Positions 30,201 through 38,329 of a DNA stretch of 64,000 bases are shown here, piece after piece. Made by a program: the position numbers and the translations under genes. The notes under the pieces are model-generated. The model saw only the letters and a program-made list of their open reading frames with translations, did no database searches and was not told the DNA's origin. The stretch spans positions 239,761-303,760 of the forward strand of contig NZ_CH724127.1 of the NCBI RefSeq assembly GCF_000153345.1. Direction: 5' to 3'. The DNA comes from Neptuniibacter caesariensis (lineage in GTDB: Bacteria > Pseudomonadota > Gammaproteobacteria > Pseudomonadales > Balneatricaceae). The first letter of the stretch is position 1; each line of letters starts with the position of its first letter.

Positions 30201-30805
30201 AAGAGGCCTGGCAGCCTGTCATTGATCAACTTATCGTGGATGTGTTGCAAACTGAATTGGGCGATGGTGGTTTCTCCCTGGGTCAGGTGCGGGATAAAGA
30301 CAGGCTGGTGGAGATGGAATTTATGCTCAAAGCGGATCACCTGCAGGTTGCTCAATTGGAAGGCTTGATTCGCCGTTACGATGCGCTTTCGGCGCAGACC
30401 CGCCCCGTCGCTTTTGAGCCTTTAAAAGGGATGTTGAAAGGTTTTATCGATCTTTTATTCCGGGTAGATGATCGTTATTACGTGTTGGACTATAAGTCTA
30501 ACCACCTGGGTAACCGTGCTGATTGTTATACCCAGGAAGCATTAGAGCGAGCTATGGCTGAGCATCGTTACGATCTTCAGTACCTGCTCTACTCACTGGC
30601 AGTTCATCGCTTACTGATGCAGCGTGTTCCTAACTATGACTATGACAAGCATTTTGGTGGAGTTTTCTATCTGTTCCTACGAGGTATGACTGCTTGCGGG
30701 AAGGATAGCGGTAACACCACTTTAGGGGTTTTCAGTAACCGCCCCGAGCGTGAGCTTATCGAGAAGATGGATCAGTTGTTTGCTGGAGAACTGATCAATG
30801 CCTGA
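27266..30805 (+). CDS. recB: Exodeoxyribonuclease V subunit beta (RecB)
   Basis: This 1179-residue UvrD-type helicase-nuclease has Walker A ASAGTGKTYT, motif Ia FTEAATEELRDRI, AIFTIHGFCQRML, motif II LIDEFQDTDPLQY, motif III IGDPKQAIYAFRGAD, NWRST, and motif V VTIHKSKGLEYPIVFLP. The C-terminal nuclease domain shows GFIDLLF and VLDYKSN with Asp and Lys of the catalytic site, then YDLQYLLYSLA. It moves 3' to 5' and cuts DNA in RecBCD. The ATG at 27266 follows GAGGAGGG and overlaps the recC stop; an upstream GTG in frame is less likely. Confidence 0.95.
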   Translation: MTKVHALDPLTFPLVGQQLIEASAGTGKTYTITALYLRLLLGLGQVGDKPLGPDQILVVTFTEAATEELRDRIRQRIVDARNSFLTDQVSDPFLAALKAQVNDIAQAVKLLDQAIRQMDEAAIFTIHGFCQRMLKRHAFESGSLFDTELTQDDQSLVRSAVLDYWRNNIYPMQGAVADLVFNHCWQSPEQLIMDLRGLIGRQIRLEPDLSRVNLQEAYDEWIETLNNFKQAWLANSDDLQSLIQASDVNKRSYTKASLPKWLAQIDQYAASEQLEPGKTLKGILQRFTQSVLIEKTTKGAAPEHPLFVQIDDLLASSVPVREILLTSALKEVETRLARTKAEYQLQTFDDLLTGFSAALSVDQTGLLVSAVREQFPVALIDEFQDTDPLQYGIFSHLYSDPFNSALVMIGDPKQAIYAFRGADIFTYIQARRSVSETYTLDTNWRSTSGMVDAVNKLFQFADSAFIYDEDIPFTPVKAAGKSAKKLTIQQHEPAALNIWHLESEEPLNKVQYLSAFAQSTASEIDRLLSGDASIGDRSVEGSDIAVLVRDRFEAEEIRRALAVYEHPCVYLSNQDSVFNSQEALELSLILAAVEQPQNERALKAALATEILLQNVQQLDQLNYDENAWEGVVAEFTEYQEIWLKLGVLPCLSRMLHQRNLSARLLEQMGGERRLTNLLHLAELLQQASSEVEGTSGLIRWFNEQIANPSGASDDKILRLESERNLVTIVTIHKSKGLEYPIVFLPFIANFREQKTAFYHDDEGTAVLDLSSGEGALEEADKERLAEELRLLYVALTRSVYRCYLGLADIRLGNSKKSRLSDSAIGYLLLQNGDNLDEALSQLSQVSDAIQICSPPDHGAQKDMFAFVDEPEMEALSVREFSGKIDRSWRVSSYSALSRHSAEHLPVLPGLDLEVVEESGEEQVGDDGMTIFNFPKGANAGTFLHSVFEEIDFYTYLHNPECRIEYQAQISEQLILAGYEEAWQPVIDQLIVDVLQTELGDGGFSLGQVRDKDRLVEMEFMLKADHLQVAQLEGLIRRYDALSAQTRPVAFEPLKGMLKGFIDLLFRVDDRYYVLDYKSNHLGNRADCYTQEALERAMAEHRYDLQYLLYSLAVHRLLMQRVPNYDYDKHFGGVFYLFLRGMTACGKDSGNTTLGVFSNRPERELIEKMDQLFAGELINA

Positions 30806-32642
30806 AATAAATAAAGCGTTAATCGATTTGAAGGGATGGGCCGAGAATGGGCTGATACGCAATGTGGATTTCCAGTTTGCAAAGCTGGTAGCTGAGCAAA
30901 AGCCTTCACAACCGCAATTGATCTACTTAGCTGCTTTGGTTAGTTTCGAATTAGCTTCAGGCAATGTCTGTCTTCCCAAGCTGCGCTTGTTATCTGCCAA
31001 AGGCTACTGGGATGAAGAGATAGAATCAGTTATCAATCAACAAGACTGGAGTTCTCTGAAAGCCGAAGCATTTATCCTTGGGCAACCGGAACTGGATTCT
31101 AATACTCTGTTATTGTTCGATCAGGAGCGCTTTTATCTTAAAAGGTATTGGGAGTACGAATCAGCGATAGCCTCTCAGCTAATTAACCGTGCTCAGACTG
31201 TCGATGTCGACCGGGCGTTGCTTAAAGAGGGGCTGGCTGAGCTTTTTCCAATGGCTAATCAGGAAATTGATTGGCAGAAAGTTGCGGCTGCGGTAGCCGT
31301 TCAAAAACGTTTTTCAGTGATCAGTGGTGGACCAGGCACGGGAAAAACCACCACAGTGATCAAATTACTTGCGCTCTATATCGCACAAGCAAAAGCGCAT
31401 AGCAGAAATATAAACATTAAACTGGTTGCTCCGACCGGTAAAGCGGCTGCGAGGCTAGGCGAATCGATAAGTAGTGCTAAACAACGCTTATCACTAGACG
31501 CTGATATCGCAGAACTAATACCGGAGCAAGCGGGGACTCTGCACCGCCTTTTAGGTGTCATTCCCAACAGTATTCGCTTTAAACATAGCCAGGAAAATCC
31601 ACTGCATCTGGACTTGCTTGTACTGGATGAAGCTTCCATGGTTGATCTGCCTATGATGTGCCGTTTATTGGCAGCATTGCCTGCAGAGGCTCGCTTAATA
31701 TTATTAGGTGACCGAGATCAGCTGGCTTCAGTTGAGGCGGGCAGTGTTTTGGGTGATATCTGTAGTTGGCCTGGGCAATTAGATTATGGCCCTAAGCAGG
31801 CTGATCAGTTGTTTGATCTATGCCAGTTACCTGAAGTACTGCCTATTTCGGAGGGAACCCCTTTTGCGGATTGCCTTGCTTTACTGCGTAAAAGTTATCG
31901 TTTTGATGAAAGCAGCGGTATAGGGCAATTAGCGCGTGCGGTTAATCTCGGCAATAAGCAGGCTGTTTCTTGTGTACTAAAGGCAGGCTATTCTGATCTG
32001 CAACAACATAACCTGAGCGCTGATAGTTATGAGTTAATGATCAGTGAAACCGTCAATTTCCATGCAAAGTTGTTGCGAGATATTGCTCAGGGGTTAACGC
32101 CTGAACAGAGTTTGGATTATCTATCGAACTACCAGTTACTTTGTGCCCTGCGTGAAGGCCCATATGGTGTTGTTGGCTTGAATGATAGGATTCGACAAGG
32201 GCTGCAAAGTCGCGGTTTGATCAAAGAAGAGGGGCTATGGTATCCAGGGCGACCGATAATGATAACCCGCAATGATCAAAACCTCGGTTTATTTAACGGT
32301 GATATAGGTATTGCCTACAGGGAGCCCGACGGAAGAATCAAAGTGTTTTTTGAGCAGCAAGGGGAGGTGCGCAGTGTTCTGCCAAGTCGTCTGCCTGAAC
32401 ATCAAACCGTCTATGCGATGACCGTCCATAAGAGTCAGGGGTCTGAATTTACCAGAGTGGCGTTGCTCCTGCCCCCAGTAGATTCACCGCTTATGACCCG
32501 CGAGCTTTTATATACGGGCATTACCCGTGCCCGTGAATCCCTGGCACTTTTTACTACAAAAGGAATACTTACAGCAGCGACTGAAAGAAAAACTGAAAGG
32601 GCTGGTGGGCTGGCGCTACGTTTATGGAAAGAAGCGAATTAA
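30798..32642 (+). CDS. recD: Exodeoxyribonuclease V subunit alpha (RecD)
   Basis: This 614-residue superfamily 1B helicase has Walker A SGGPGTGKTTTV, APTGKAAARLGESI, DEASMVDLPMM, GDRDQLASVEAGSVLGD and the late motif AMTVHKSQGSEF. It is the 5' to 3' motor of RecBCD. Its ATG overlaps recB by eight bases. It ends the operon and is followed by an inverted repeat without T-run. Confidence 0.95.
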   Translation: MPEINKALIDLKGWAENGLIRNVDFQFAKLVAEQKPSQPQLIYLAALVSFELASGNVCLPKLRLLSAKGYWDEEIESVINQQDWSSLKAEAFILGQPELDSNTLLLFDQERFYLKRYWEYESAIASQLINRAQTVDVDRALLKEGLAELFPMANQEIDWQKVAAAVAVQKRFSVISGGPGTGKTTTVIKLLALYIAQAKAHSRNINIKLVAPTGKAAARLGESISSAKQRLSLDADIAELIPEQAGTLHRLLGVIPNSIRFKHSQENPLHLDLLVLDEASMVDLPMMCRLLAALPAEARLILLGDRDQLASVEAGSVLGDICSWPGQLDYGPKQADQLFDLCQLPEVLPISEGTPFADCLALLRKSYRFDESSGIGQLARAVNLGNKQAVSCVLKAGYSDLQQHNLSADSYELMISETVNFHAKLLRDIAQGLTPEQSLDYLSNYQLLCALREGPYGVVGLNDRIRQGLQSRGLIKEEGLWYPGRPIMITRNDQNLGLFNGDIGIAYREPDGRIKVFFEQQGEVRSVLPSRLPEHQTVYAMTVHKSQGSEFTRVALLLPPVDSPLMTRELLYTGITRARESLALFTTKGILTAATERKTERAGGLALRLWKEAN

Positions 32643-32649
32643 ATATAGA

Positions 32650-32676
32650 GTAGCCCCTGCGTGATACAGGGGCTAC
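32650..32676. terminator. Perfect 10-bp hairpin after recD
   Basis: GTAGCCCCTG and CAGGGGCTAC flank a seven-base loop eight bases after the recD stop. A related shorter inverted repeat (GTAGCC at 32687, GGCTAC at 32710) follows. No clear T-run is present, so this may be a weak bidirectional terminator between recD and the small gene on the other strand. Confidence 0.5.
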
Positions 32677-32730
32677 CGTTATCAACGTAGCCAGGGAAGG
32701 GGAAACTCGGGCTACGGGATAAAGTCGTTG

Positions 32731-32871
32731 TTAGCGTCGACCGCGGTAACGTTTTTGCAGTTCCTCTTCGGTTTCAACCCGAATTGGCTGCGCACGTTTG
32801 GTGTTGCTTTCCCACATCTGCAGCATGATTACGCCGGCAGCAATAGCAACAAGGGTAGCAAATGTCATCAT
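32731..32871 (-). CDS. Small single-span membrane protein (46 aa)
   Basis: The minus strand encodes 46 residues starting MMTFATLVAIAAGVIMLQMW. One hydrophobic helix (about residues 3-20) is followed by a charged tail ending KRYRGRR. TAGGAGTG lies a few bases before the ATG, giving a good ribosome site. The pattern is that of a small inner-membrane protein with a cytoplasmic basic tail. I do not recognise a family. It lies alone between recD and the glutaredoxin gene, with hairpins downstream. Confidence 0.6.
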   Translation of the reverse strand: MMTFATLVAIAAGVIMLQMWESNTKRAQPIRVETEEELQKRYRGRR

Positions 32872-33000
32872 AACTCACTCCTAAGTTGGCCGAATACCAA
32901 CTACAACCTTTAAGCAGTATAACCGAAATTTTTTGCTTAACACTAAATATCGGCAACTGAGCTTTTGTCTTAAGTAAGTAGTGGGGGCTGAATCCGGAAT

Positions 33001-33243
33001 TTAAACCCCTTCTGCTTCCAGAAATGCTGCAAGTTCTGTATAACCGCCAATGTGCTCCTGACCGCAGAAAACCTGAGGAACTGTTTCTACCGGTTTGCCA
33101 ACTGTCTTTTCAAGATCTGCTTTACTGATCCCTTCCTTGTGAATGTCGACGTAGCGAAAATCAAGATTTTTAGCTTCACAGACTTCTTTAGCACGCTTAC
33201 AGAAACCACAACCTTCACGACCAAAAATAGTAATACGCTTCAT
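33001..33243 (-). CDS. Glutaredoxin (GrxA-type)
   Basis: This 80-residue protein has the glutaredoxin active site CGFC (residues 11-14), TVPQVFCGQEHIGGYTEL with the cis-proline and the GG glutathione-binding motif. The dithiol site is unusual in having Gly-Phe between the cysteines instead of Pro-Tyr. It reduces disulfides with glutathione and could serve ribonucleotide reductase or other thiol enzymes. AGAGAGAA is near the ATG. It is a single gene. Confidence 0.88.
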   Translation of the reverse strand: MKRITIFGREGCGFCKRAKEVCEAKNLDFRYVDIHKEGISKADLEKTVGKPVETVPQVFCGQEHIGGYTELAAFLEAEGV

Positions 33244-33665
33244 CGCTTTTCTCTCTCAATACCGTTTGGATGTGTCTATTTAATCAAGCCTTATTAGAAC
33301 TATCTAATTGGATCTGTTAATCCGGGTGATTAGTTTTGTTTATGAGCAATAACCTGAACACTCTAATGAGTAACAGTGTGAATACTTTTGTGCGCTGCGA
33401 AAATGCTCGAAAAGGCGTTGTCTGGGGCCTTTCTGAGGTTGTCCCCAAACTCTGTGGATAACTCTGTAAAAAAGCTTTTAGGAACCGTCCAAAAGCCCCA
33501 GTTTACGCTAGGATATGACGTATTGGTTAAAAAGTAATCAATAAGCTATCTTTATGATTTTTAAGGGAAAAGCTAAATATTTCTGTGTTTTTATAGGCGA
33601 ATTAATGCCGTTGTTTAATAAAACGTTAATTTATTACTAAATCGAAATATGCAAGTGAAAAAGTA
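33244..33665. other. Gene-free stretch upstream of glutaredoxin
   Basis: I find no credible gene in this stretch of about 420 bases. It is AT-rich and should hold the glutaredoxin promoter (minus strand). One perfect DnaA-box sequence (TGTGGATAA, 33453-33461) is present, but alone it does not indicate an origin. The right end leads into the terminator of the SH3 gene. Confidence 0.6.
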
Positions 33666-33668
33666 AAA

Positions 33669-33693
33669 AAAAACCGAACAAAGTTCGGTTTTT
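33669..33693 (-). terminator. Rho-independent terminator of the SH3-domain gene
   Basis: AAAAACCGAAC and GTTCGGTTTTT form an 11-pair stem with a three-base loop. On the minus strand it is followed by a long T-run, and it lies 23 bases past the stop of the SH3 gene. T-runs on both sides make it bidirectional in principle. Confidence 0.85.
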
Positions 33694-33715
33694 TTTATGA
33701 GCGGCTGACAGTGGA

Positions 33716-34285
33716 TTAAAACCACTCGTCTTTGCGTTTGCGTCGCTTAGGGAAGTACGGAAGGATAAGCCCTAAGAAAACCCCACCTAAGGCAACCAGG
33801 CCGCCATGGGTGAACCAGCGCATCAGGTTGCTTTCATCGCTACTTTCGATCTGAAAATTCAGATCTTTAATCTTTGCTTTTAACTGCTGAACTTCAGAAT
33901 TGAGTGACTCGTTGGTGTTCTTCAGGTTTTTAGATTCCTGCTGGAGCTCAACAATCTTCTCAGCCTGCTCTTTTACCATTGTCTGGCTCTGTTCAAGGTC
34001 ACTCTGCAGCTTAGGTAATCTAACAGAGATACTATCGCCAGGATCTACCGCGGTAGGCTCTACCCAGCCAATACGCCCTTTGGGCATTTTGATCTGAACA
34101 TACTTAGATGAGGCATCTCGTTTAAGAATAGTGACAGGGGTGCCGCTTTTTATACGAGTAATAATCCGGTACGAATTGCTCGGTCCATTATGGACATACA
34201 CCATAGCATCGTCAGCGATATGGCCTTTCTGTGCCTGGGCGGATACAGAAAATAGTAGTAAAGAGATGAGGGCTAACTTTTTCAT
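33716..34285 (-). CDS. TIGR04211 family SH3 domain protein
   Basis: This 189-residue exported protein has a signal peptide (MKKLALISLLLFSVSAQA), then a bacterial SH3 domain (about 20-90; DDAMVYVHNGPSNSYRIITRI, GRIGWVEP). A coiled coil (about 100-155) follows, and then a C-terminal membrane helix (GGLVALGGVFLGLILPYF) with a basic tail. This order is that of TIGR04211 proteins, whose role is unknown but probably in the envelope. The frame is open to an ATG at 34318; the ATG at 34285 starts a clean signal peptide and is preferred. Neither has a strong RBS. Confidence 0.83.
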   Translation of the reverse strand: MKKLALISLLLFSVSAQAQKGHIADDAMVYVHNGPSNSYRIITRIKSGTPVTILKRDASSKYVQIKMPKGRIGWVEPTAVDPGDSISVRLPKLQSDLEQSQTMVKEQAEKIVELQQESKNLKNTNESLNSEVQQLKAKIKDLNFQIESSDESNLMRWFTHGGLVALGGVFLGLILPYFPKRRKRKDEWF

Positions 34286-34508
34286 TAATACATTTGTTTG
34301 AACACTAGAATTTGTCATATTGTACGGATTAAACTGGTCGCTTAACAGGTTGTTTTAAGGTATTCGTGCAGCTTTCATCAGGGCGAAGTGAAATTCCTGC
34401 AATACCTACTTAAGGGAGACAGCCTCAGCAAGCCTGTTTGGCTGTTGTTCAGATTGCGTTTGTTTAAATTCGTTCACTTTTTTTTTCGATTTTTTCAGGG
34501 GAACCCAA

Positions 34509-35318
34509 ATGGAAAATTTCTTTGATGCTTACGTATTTCCATGGATCGTGGATATTGCGCTGGCGCTGGCAATCTTTTTTGTTGGTCGCTGGGTGGTTAA
34601 GCAGGTAATGAAAGTAGCTGAACGTCTGCTTCGCAAAGCGAAGATGGACGACATGCTGGTTAATTTCATCTCTTCGATTGCTAGTGTTGTTCTGCTACTG
34701 TTCGTGATTGTCGCATCGTTAGATCAACTGGGTGTTGATACAACATCGCTGATTGCTTTGGTCGGTGCCGCTGGTTTAGCAATCGGTCTGTCTTTGCAGG
34801 ATTCCCTGAAAAACTTTGCGGCCGGTGTCATGCTGATCGTGTTCAAACCGTTCCGCGCGGGTGATTTTGTTGAAGCTGCCGGTGTTGCAGGTGTTGTGGA
34901 AGATATTCAGATTTTCAACACAGTTATGCGTTCCGGTGATAACAAAGAGATGATTATCCCGAATGGTGCAATTTACAGTGGTGTTATCACTAACTACTCT
35001 GCTCGTGACACTCGTCGTGTGGATATGGTTTTCGGTATCGGTTATGACGATGACCTGCGTAAGGCGAAAGAGGTTCTTAACGAGATCATTGCTGCAGACG
35101 AGCGTATTCTGAAAGACCCTGCACCGGTTATTGCTGTATCTGAGCTTGCCGACAGCAGTGTTAACTTCGTGGTTCGCCCATGGGTTAACTCTGCGGATTA
35201 CTGGGCAGTGCTATGGGATACGACTGAAGCGGTTAAACTGCGTTTTGACGAAGAAGGTATCAGTATCCCTTATCCACAGATGGATGTTCATCTGCATAAG
35301 CAGGAAGCTGCGGAATAA
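34509..35318 (+). CDS. mscS: Small-conductance mechanosensitive channel MscS
   Basis: This 269-residue protein has three membrane helices. The pore helix (GAAGLAIGLSLQDSLKNFAAGVML, residues about 86-109) is followed by the beta domain (FKPFRAGDFVEAAGVAGVVEDI) and the C-terminal cage domain. MscS opens when membrane tension rises, releasing solutes during osmotic downshock. AGGGGA precedes the ATG at 34509. It is a single gene with a strong terminator. Confidence 0.93.
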   Translation: MENFFDAYVFPWIVDIALALAIFFVGRWVVKQVMKVAERLLRKAKMDDMLVNFISSIASVVLLLFVIVASLDQLGVDTTSLIALVGAAGLAIGLSLQDSLKNFAAGVMLIVFKPFRAGDFVEAAGVAGVVEDIQIFNTVMRSGDNKEMIIPNGAIYSGVITNYSARDTRRVDMVFGIGYDDDLRKAKEVLNEIIAADERILKDPAPVIAVSELADSSVNFVVRPWVNSADYWAVLWDTTEAVKLRFDEEGISIPYPQMDVHLHKQEAAE

Positions 35319-35336
35319 TTGTGATTCCAACATTTT

Positions 35337-35364
35337 AAAAAAGAGCCCATCGGGCTCTTTTTTT
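35337..35364. terminator. Bidirectional terminator between mscS and the SLC5-STAC gene
   Basis: AAGAGCCC and GGGCTCTT with a three-base loop are flanked by A and T runs on both sides. It fits the convergent arrangement of the two genes. Confidence 0.9.
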
Positions 35365-35385
35365 ATTTATATCTACGATTGCCTG

Positions 35386-37602
35386 CTAATTACTTTTATC
35401 CACAAATCCCTCTTCTGCCCGATTTCCCAGTATCTGCTGGAGTTCGGCTTTGAGCATCGTATTGTCCTGTTTGGTCTTCTGCGATTCGATTCGATATTTG
35501 AAAATCTCTTCGTATCGGGCTTCAAGTTTCAATTCCATCTCTGAGATGGTTTTCTGCTGGTCTTTTACCCGGTCTTCCAGATCATCGATCTGATTTTGAA
35601 GATCTTCAATGAGTCCGTAGCCGCTCTGCTCAGATCCGTTTTTCTCATTGCCATCTTTTTCGGTTGTTTGCAGCTCAGTCACGATATGACTGTACAGCGC
35701 TTTAAGGTCGCCTTCTTCTCTGCTGTTATACCGGATGGTATTTTCAATAGCTTTGTGTGCGCTGGCGGCTCCGATGGAGCCTGCCAATACATGTTCAACC
35801 ATGCGGTGAAATTCAACCAGCTCGATAATGGTGATTTTAGGCTTTTCAGAAACCTGCAGGTCATCAGCAATGGTTTTAACAGCGCTTTCTGCTTTGTCGT
35901 CATTCAGGTAGTCGCTAAGCAGGCTTTTCGCTTCTTCCAGTTTAGGTTGCAGAAGGATATAAGCATCCAGGCCTGTAGGTCTTGCCCGGCGAGAACCTGA
36001 TGAGTTCATTGCACTGATAAACTCCATCGTCAGATTGCGTTCGCTCTTGTTCGGGCTGAAGATCAGGGAGCCGATAATATAGCTGCCGATGTTAAAGATT
36101 AGCGACCAGAAAACTGCGTGCGTGACCGGGTTCAAACCTTCCAAGCCAAAAAGGGCTTCCGGGCGAAGTAAGCCAATTTGCCAGGGGCCTGCCAGCAGTA
36201 GGGCTTCCGAAAACCAGCCCTGCTTTATAAAGGTTGGAATTAACAGACAGTATGTCCAGATAATGAACCCGACTGTCAGGCCCAGAAAAGCGCCCAGGCT
36301 GTTACCTTTTTTCCAGAACATACCGCCAAACATAGCCGGCGCAAACTGGAGTACAGCCACAAATGACAGCAATCCGATCGCTGCCAGGATGTAGGATTCT
36401 GCAAACTCGCGGGCGAACCACAGGCTACTCAATAAGATAAGCGCAACCACCACCCAGCGTAGTTGCAATAGATAGGCACGTAGTGGTTGTAAAGCATTAA
36501 CCCGTTCTATCGTAGGCAGGATCAGATGGTTAGACGCCATCGTCGATAACGTCATAGTGGTAATGATAATCATGCCGGTAGCGGCAGAGAATCCACCGAT
36601 AAACACCAGCAGAGTCAGGGCTTCGCTACCTGCAAGTTGTGGAAGCATCAGTACAAAATAATCGGCATTTTCTGCGGGCAGGCCCTGTAGCAGTCCGGCT
36701 GCTGCAATGGGGACGACAAACAGATTGATCAGTAGCATATAGAGCGGGAATAGCCACATTGCGGTTTTTATATGCTTTCGACTGGAATTCTCTACCACAG
36801 CAACGTGGAACTGGCGCGGCAGCATATGAATGCCAGCAAAGCTCAGAACCAGTAGGGTGAGCCACATTGATCCGCTGTTTTCTACTGCACTGAAACTGGT
36901 CAGATGAGTGAGGTTAGCTTCTTGTAGTCGCCCCATGATATCGCCAAAACCATCAAAGAGGGTGTAAGTGACAAAGAAGCCAACGGCTAAGAAAGCGACT
37001 AACTTAACCAAACACTCGGCGACTAATGCGGCAATCATACCCTGATGGCGTTCGGTAGGGTCGAGCCGTCGGACACCGAAAATGATGGTGAAACCAATCA
37101 TGAAGAGCGTTACAACCCATCCTGATAGTTCATGGGAGGCGCCACTACGGGGTGAGTTAGTGATTAATTCGAATGAATCGATAATCGCTTTAAGCTGCAA
37201 TGAAATATAGGGGAGTATGCCGACCAGTGCGATGATCGTCACCATCGCAGCAATTTTCTGGGAGCGGTTATATCGTGTAGAGATAAAGTCAGCAATGCTG
37301 GTGATACGGAAAGTCTCTTTTGCTTGAACCATCCGTCTCAGGGTCACCCACCAGAGACATATACCGATTAAGGCACCACCATAAACACCGAGAAACAAAA
37401 GACCCGATGAAGCAGCAAATCCGACACTTCCATAGAAGGTCCACGAGGTGTGGTATACCGCCAAAGACAAGGCATAGATCACTGGATTGCCAGCATTGAC
37501 CTCTGAGGAGGTTTTTATTCTGCGTTCAACCACCTGAGCGATGGCAAACAGCAAGCCCATGTAAACAGTGACGTACAGAATTACGGACAGCGGTGTAAAC
37601 AT
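35386..37602 (-). CDS. SLC5-type transporter with STAC domain and coiled coil, no kinase
   Basis: This 738-residue protein starts with a sodium:solute symporter (SLC5) domain of about 13 helices (residues about 1-530), resembling the N-terminus of CbrA-type sensor kinases (YGALSLAVYHTSWTFYGSVG-like start, RITSIADFISTRYNRS). A STAC-like segment follows (about 575-645: VEFHRMVEHVLAGSIGAASAHKAIE). CbrA-type proteins then have PAS, histidine-kinase and ATPase domains. Here none follow; the protein ends in a charged coiled coil (about 655-720, IEDLQNQIDDLEDRVKDQQK) and a stop. The 67 bases to mscS hold only a terminator, so a split-off kinase gene is not adjacent. Transport may be coupled to a partner kinase elsewhere. 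Confidence 0.8.
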   Translation of the reverse strand: MFTPLSVILYVTVYMGLLFAIAQVVERRIKTSSEVNAGNPVIYALSLAVYHTSWTFYGSVGFAASSGLLFLGVYGGALIGICLWWVTLRRMVQAKETFRITSIADFISTRYNRSQKIAAMVTIIALVGILPYISLQLKAIIDSFELITNSPRSGASHELSGWVVTLFMIGFTIIFGVRRLDPTERHQGMIAALVAECLVKLVAFLAVGFFVTYTLFDGFGDIMGRLQEANLTHLTSFSAVENSGSMWLTLLVLSFAGIHMLPRQFHVAVVENSSRKHIKTAMWLFPLYMLLINLFVVPIAAAGLLQGLPAENADYFVLMLPQLAGSEALTLLVFIGGFSAATGMIIITTMTLSTMASNHLILPTIERVNALQPLRAYLLQLRWVVVALILLSSLWFAREFAESYILAAIGLLSFVAVLQFAPAMFGGMFWKKGNSLGAFLGLTVGFIIWTYCLLIPTFIKQGWFSEALLLAGPWQIGLLRPEALFGLEGLNPVTHAVFWSLIFNIGSYIIGSLIFSPNKSERNLTMEFISAMNSSGSRRARPTGLDAYILLQPKLEEAKSLLSDYLNDDKAESAVKTIADDLQVSEKPKITIIELVEFHRMVEHVLAGSIGAASAHKAIENTIRYNSREEGDLKALYSHIVTELQTTEKDGNEKNGSEQSGYGLIEDLQNQIDDLEDRVKDQQKTISEMELKLEARYEEIFKYRIESQKTKQDNTMLKAELQQILGNRAEEGFVDKSN

Positions 37603-37740
37603 AATCTTGATCTTGAACGGTCAATTTTTAAGGTATTCTAAACCCTATAGTCAGTAGGCTAAAGGGTGTCAATTTAATTAACCCTCTGATCTGCAATAAA
37701 AAAGTCGAACATGTGAAGAAAAACTGATTAACAAGAGGGA

Positions 37741-38046
37741 TTATCTCTTCTCTGTGCTTGTCTCTTTATCGCTTTCGTGATGGCTGCAACCACATTGGGT
37801 TGTTTCTTCTGAGCCAGGAACCGGATCGTAGCCCCCGTCATTATAGGGGTGGCAACGTCCCAGGCGTTTTAATCCTAGCCATGTTCCCTTAAAAGGGCCA
37901 TGTAGCTTTATGGCTTCGATCATGTAGCTGGAACAGGTAGGGTGGAATCGACATCGGGGTCCAATGACAGGACTTATCATATAGCGATAGATATTAACTA
38001 AGCCTATCAGCAGGTAGCTGAGGAGGCCTTTCACACGCTGGATCAT
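37741..38046 (-). CDS. yidD: Membrane protein insertion efficiency factor YidD
   Basis: This 101-residue protein has a short amphipathic N-terminus ([17 protein letters not shown]) and the cysteine signature [10 protein letters not shown] followed by [14 protein letters not shown]. The family helps YidC insert inner-membrane proteins. It is usually in the rpmH-rnpA-yidD-yidC cluster near dnaA; here it stands by itself beside the PhoH gene. The tail after DPVPGS is a short hydrophilic extension rich in Glu and Lys with a CGC. Confidence 0.92.
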   Translation of the reverse strand: MIQRVKGLLSYLLIGLVNIYRYMISPVIGPRCRFHPTCSSYMIEAIKLHGPFKGTWLGLKRLGRCHPYNDGGYDPVPGSEETTQCGCSHHESDKETSTEKR

Positions 38047-38073
38047 TGTCTTACCTGCGGGATGATAAAAAAA

Positions 38074-38100
38074 TACCGGGCACTTTCAAGATGCCCGGCA
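38074..38100 (-). terminator. Rho-independent terminator upstream of yidD (minus strand)
   Basis: TGCCCGG/CCGGGCA with a nine-base loop is followed on the minus strand by TATTTTTTTATC. It lies beyond the PhoH-like gene stop and before yidD, so it can end the phoH transcript. Confidence 0.7.
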
Positions 38101-38257
38101 ATATCTCAGGGGAGGATTAAGACAGTAGATACATATTCCTGTCTTAATTTTGCAGTCGAGATTTACTGCATAAAAATGTTAAGGGAATCCATTATATAGA
38201 CAATTAACCAGATTAAAAGAAAAACGGCTGGTTAAAAGGTGAACAGTTTTCACTTCG

Positions 38258-38283
38258 GCCCCGAAGCCTTATGGCTACGGGGC
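38258..38283. repeat. Strong 11-bp hairpin with one mismatch after the PhoH-like gene
   Basis: GCCCCGAAGCC and GGCTACGGGGC pair with one mismatch around a four-base loop. It is 47 bases beyond the PhoH-like stop on the minus strand. No T-run follows, so it may be an RNA-stabilising or attenuation element. Confidence 0.5.
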
Positions 38284-38329
38284 TAAAGCGGTATGCTACT
38301 TTAGTCTCTATGGTTTTGCGGATGCGTGA

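Noticed and set aside
33453..33461. A perfect DnaA box (TGTGGATAA) suggesting an origin
   Set aside because: Only one copy, and no AT-rich unwinding element or dnaA/gidA neighbours; not enough for an origin.
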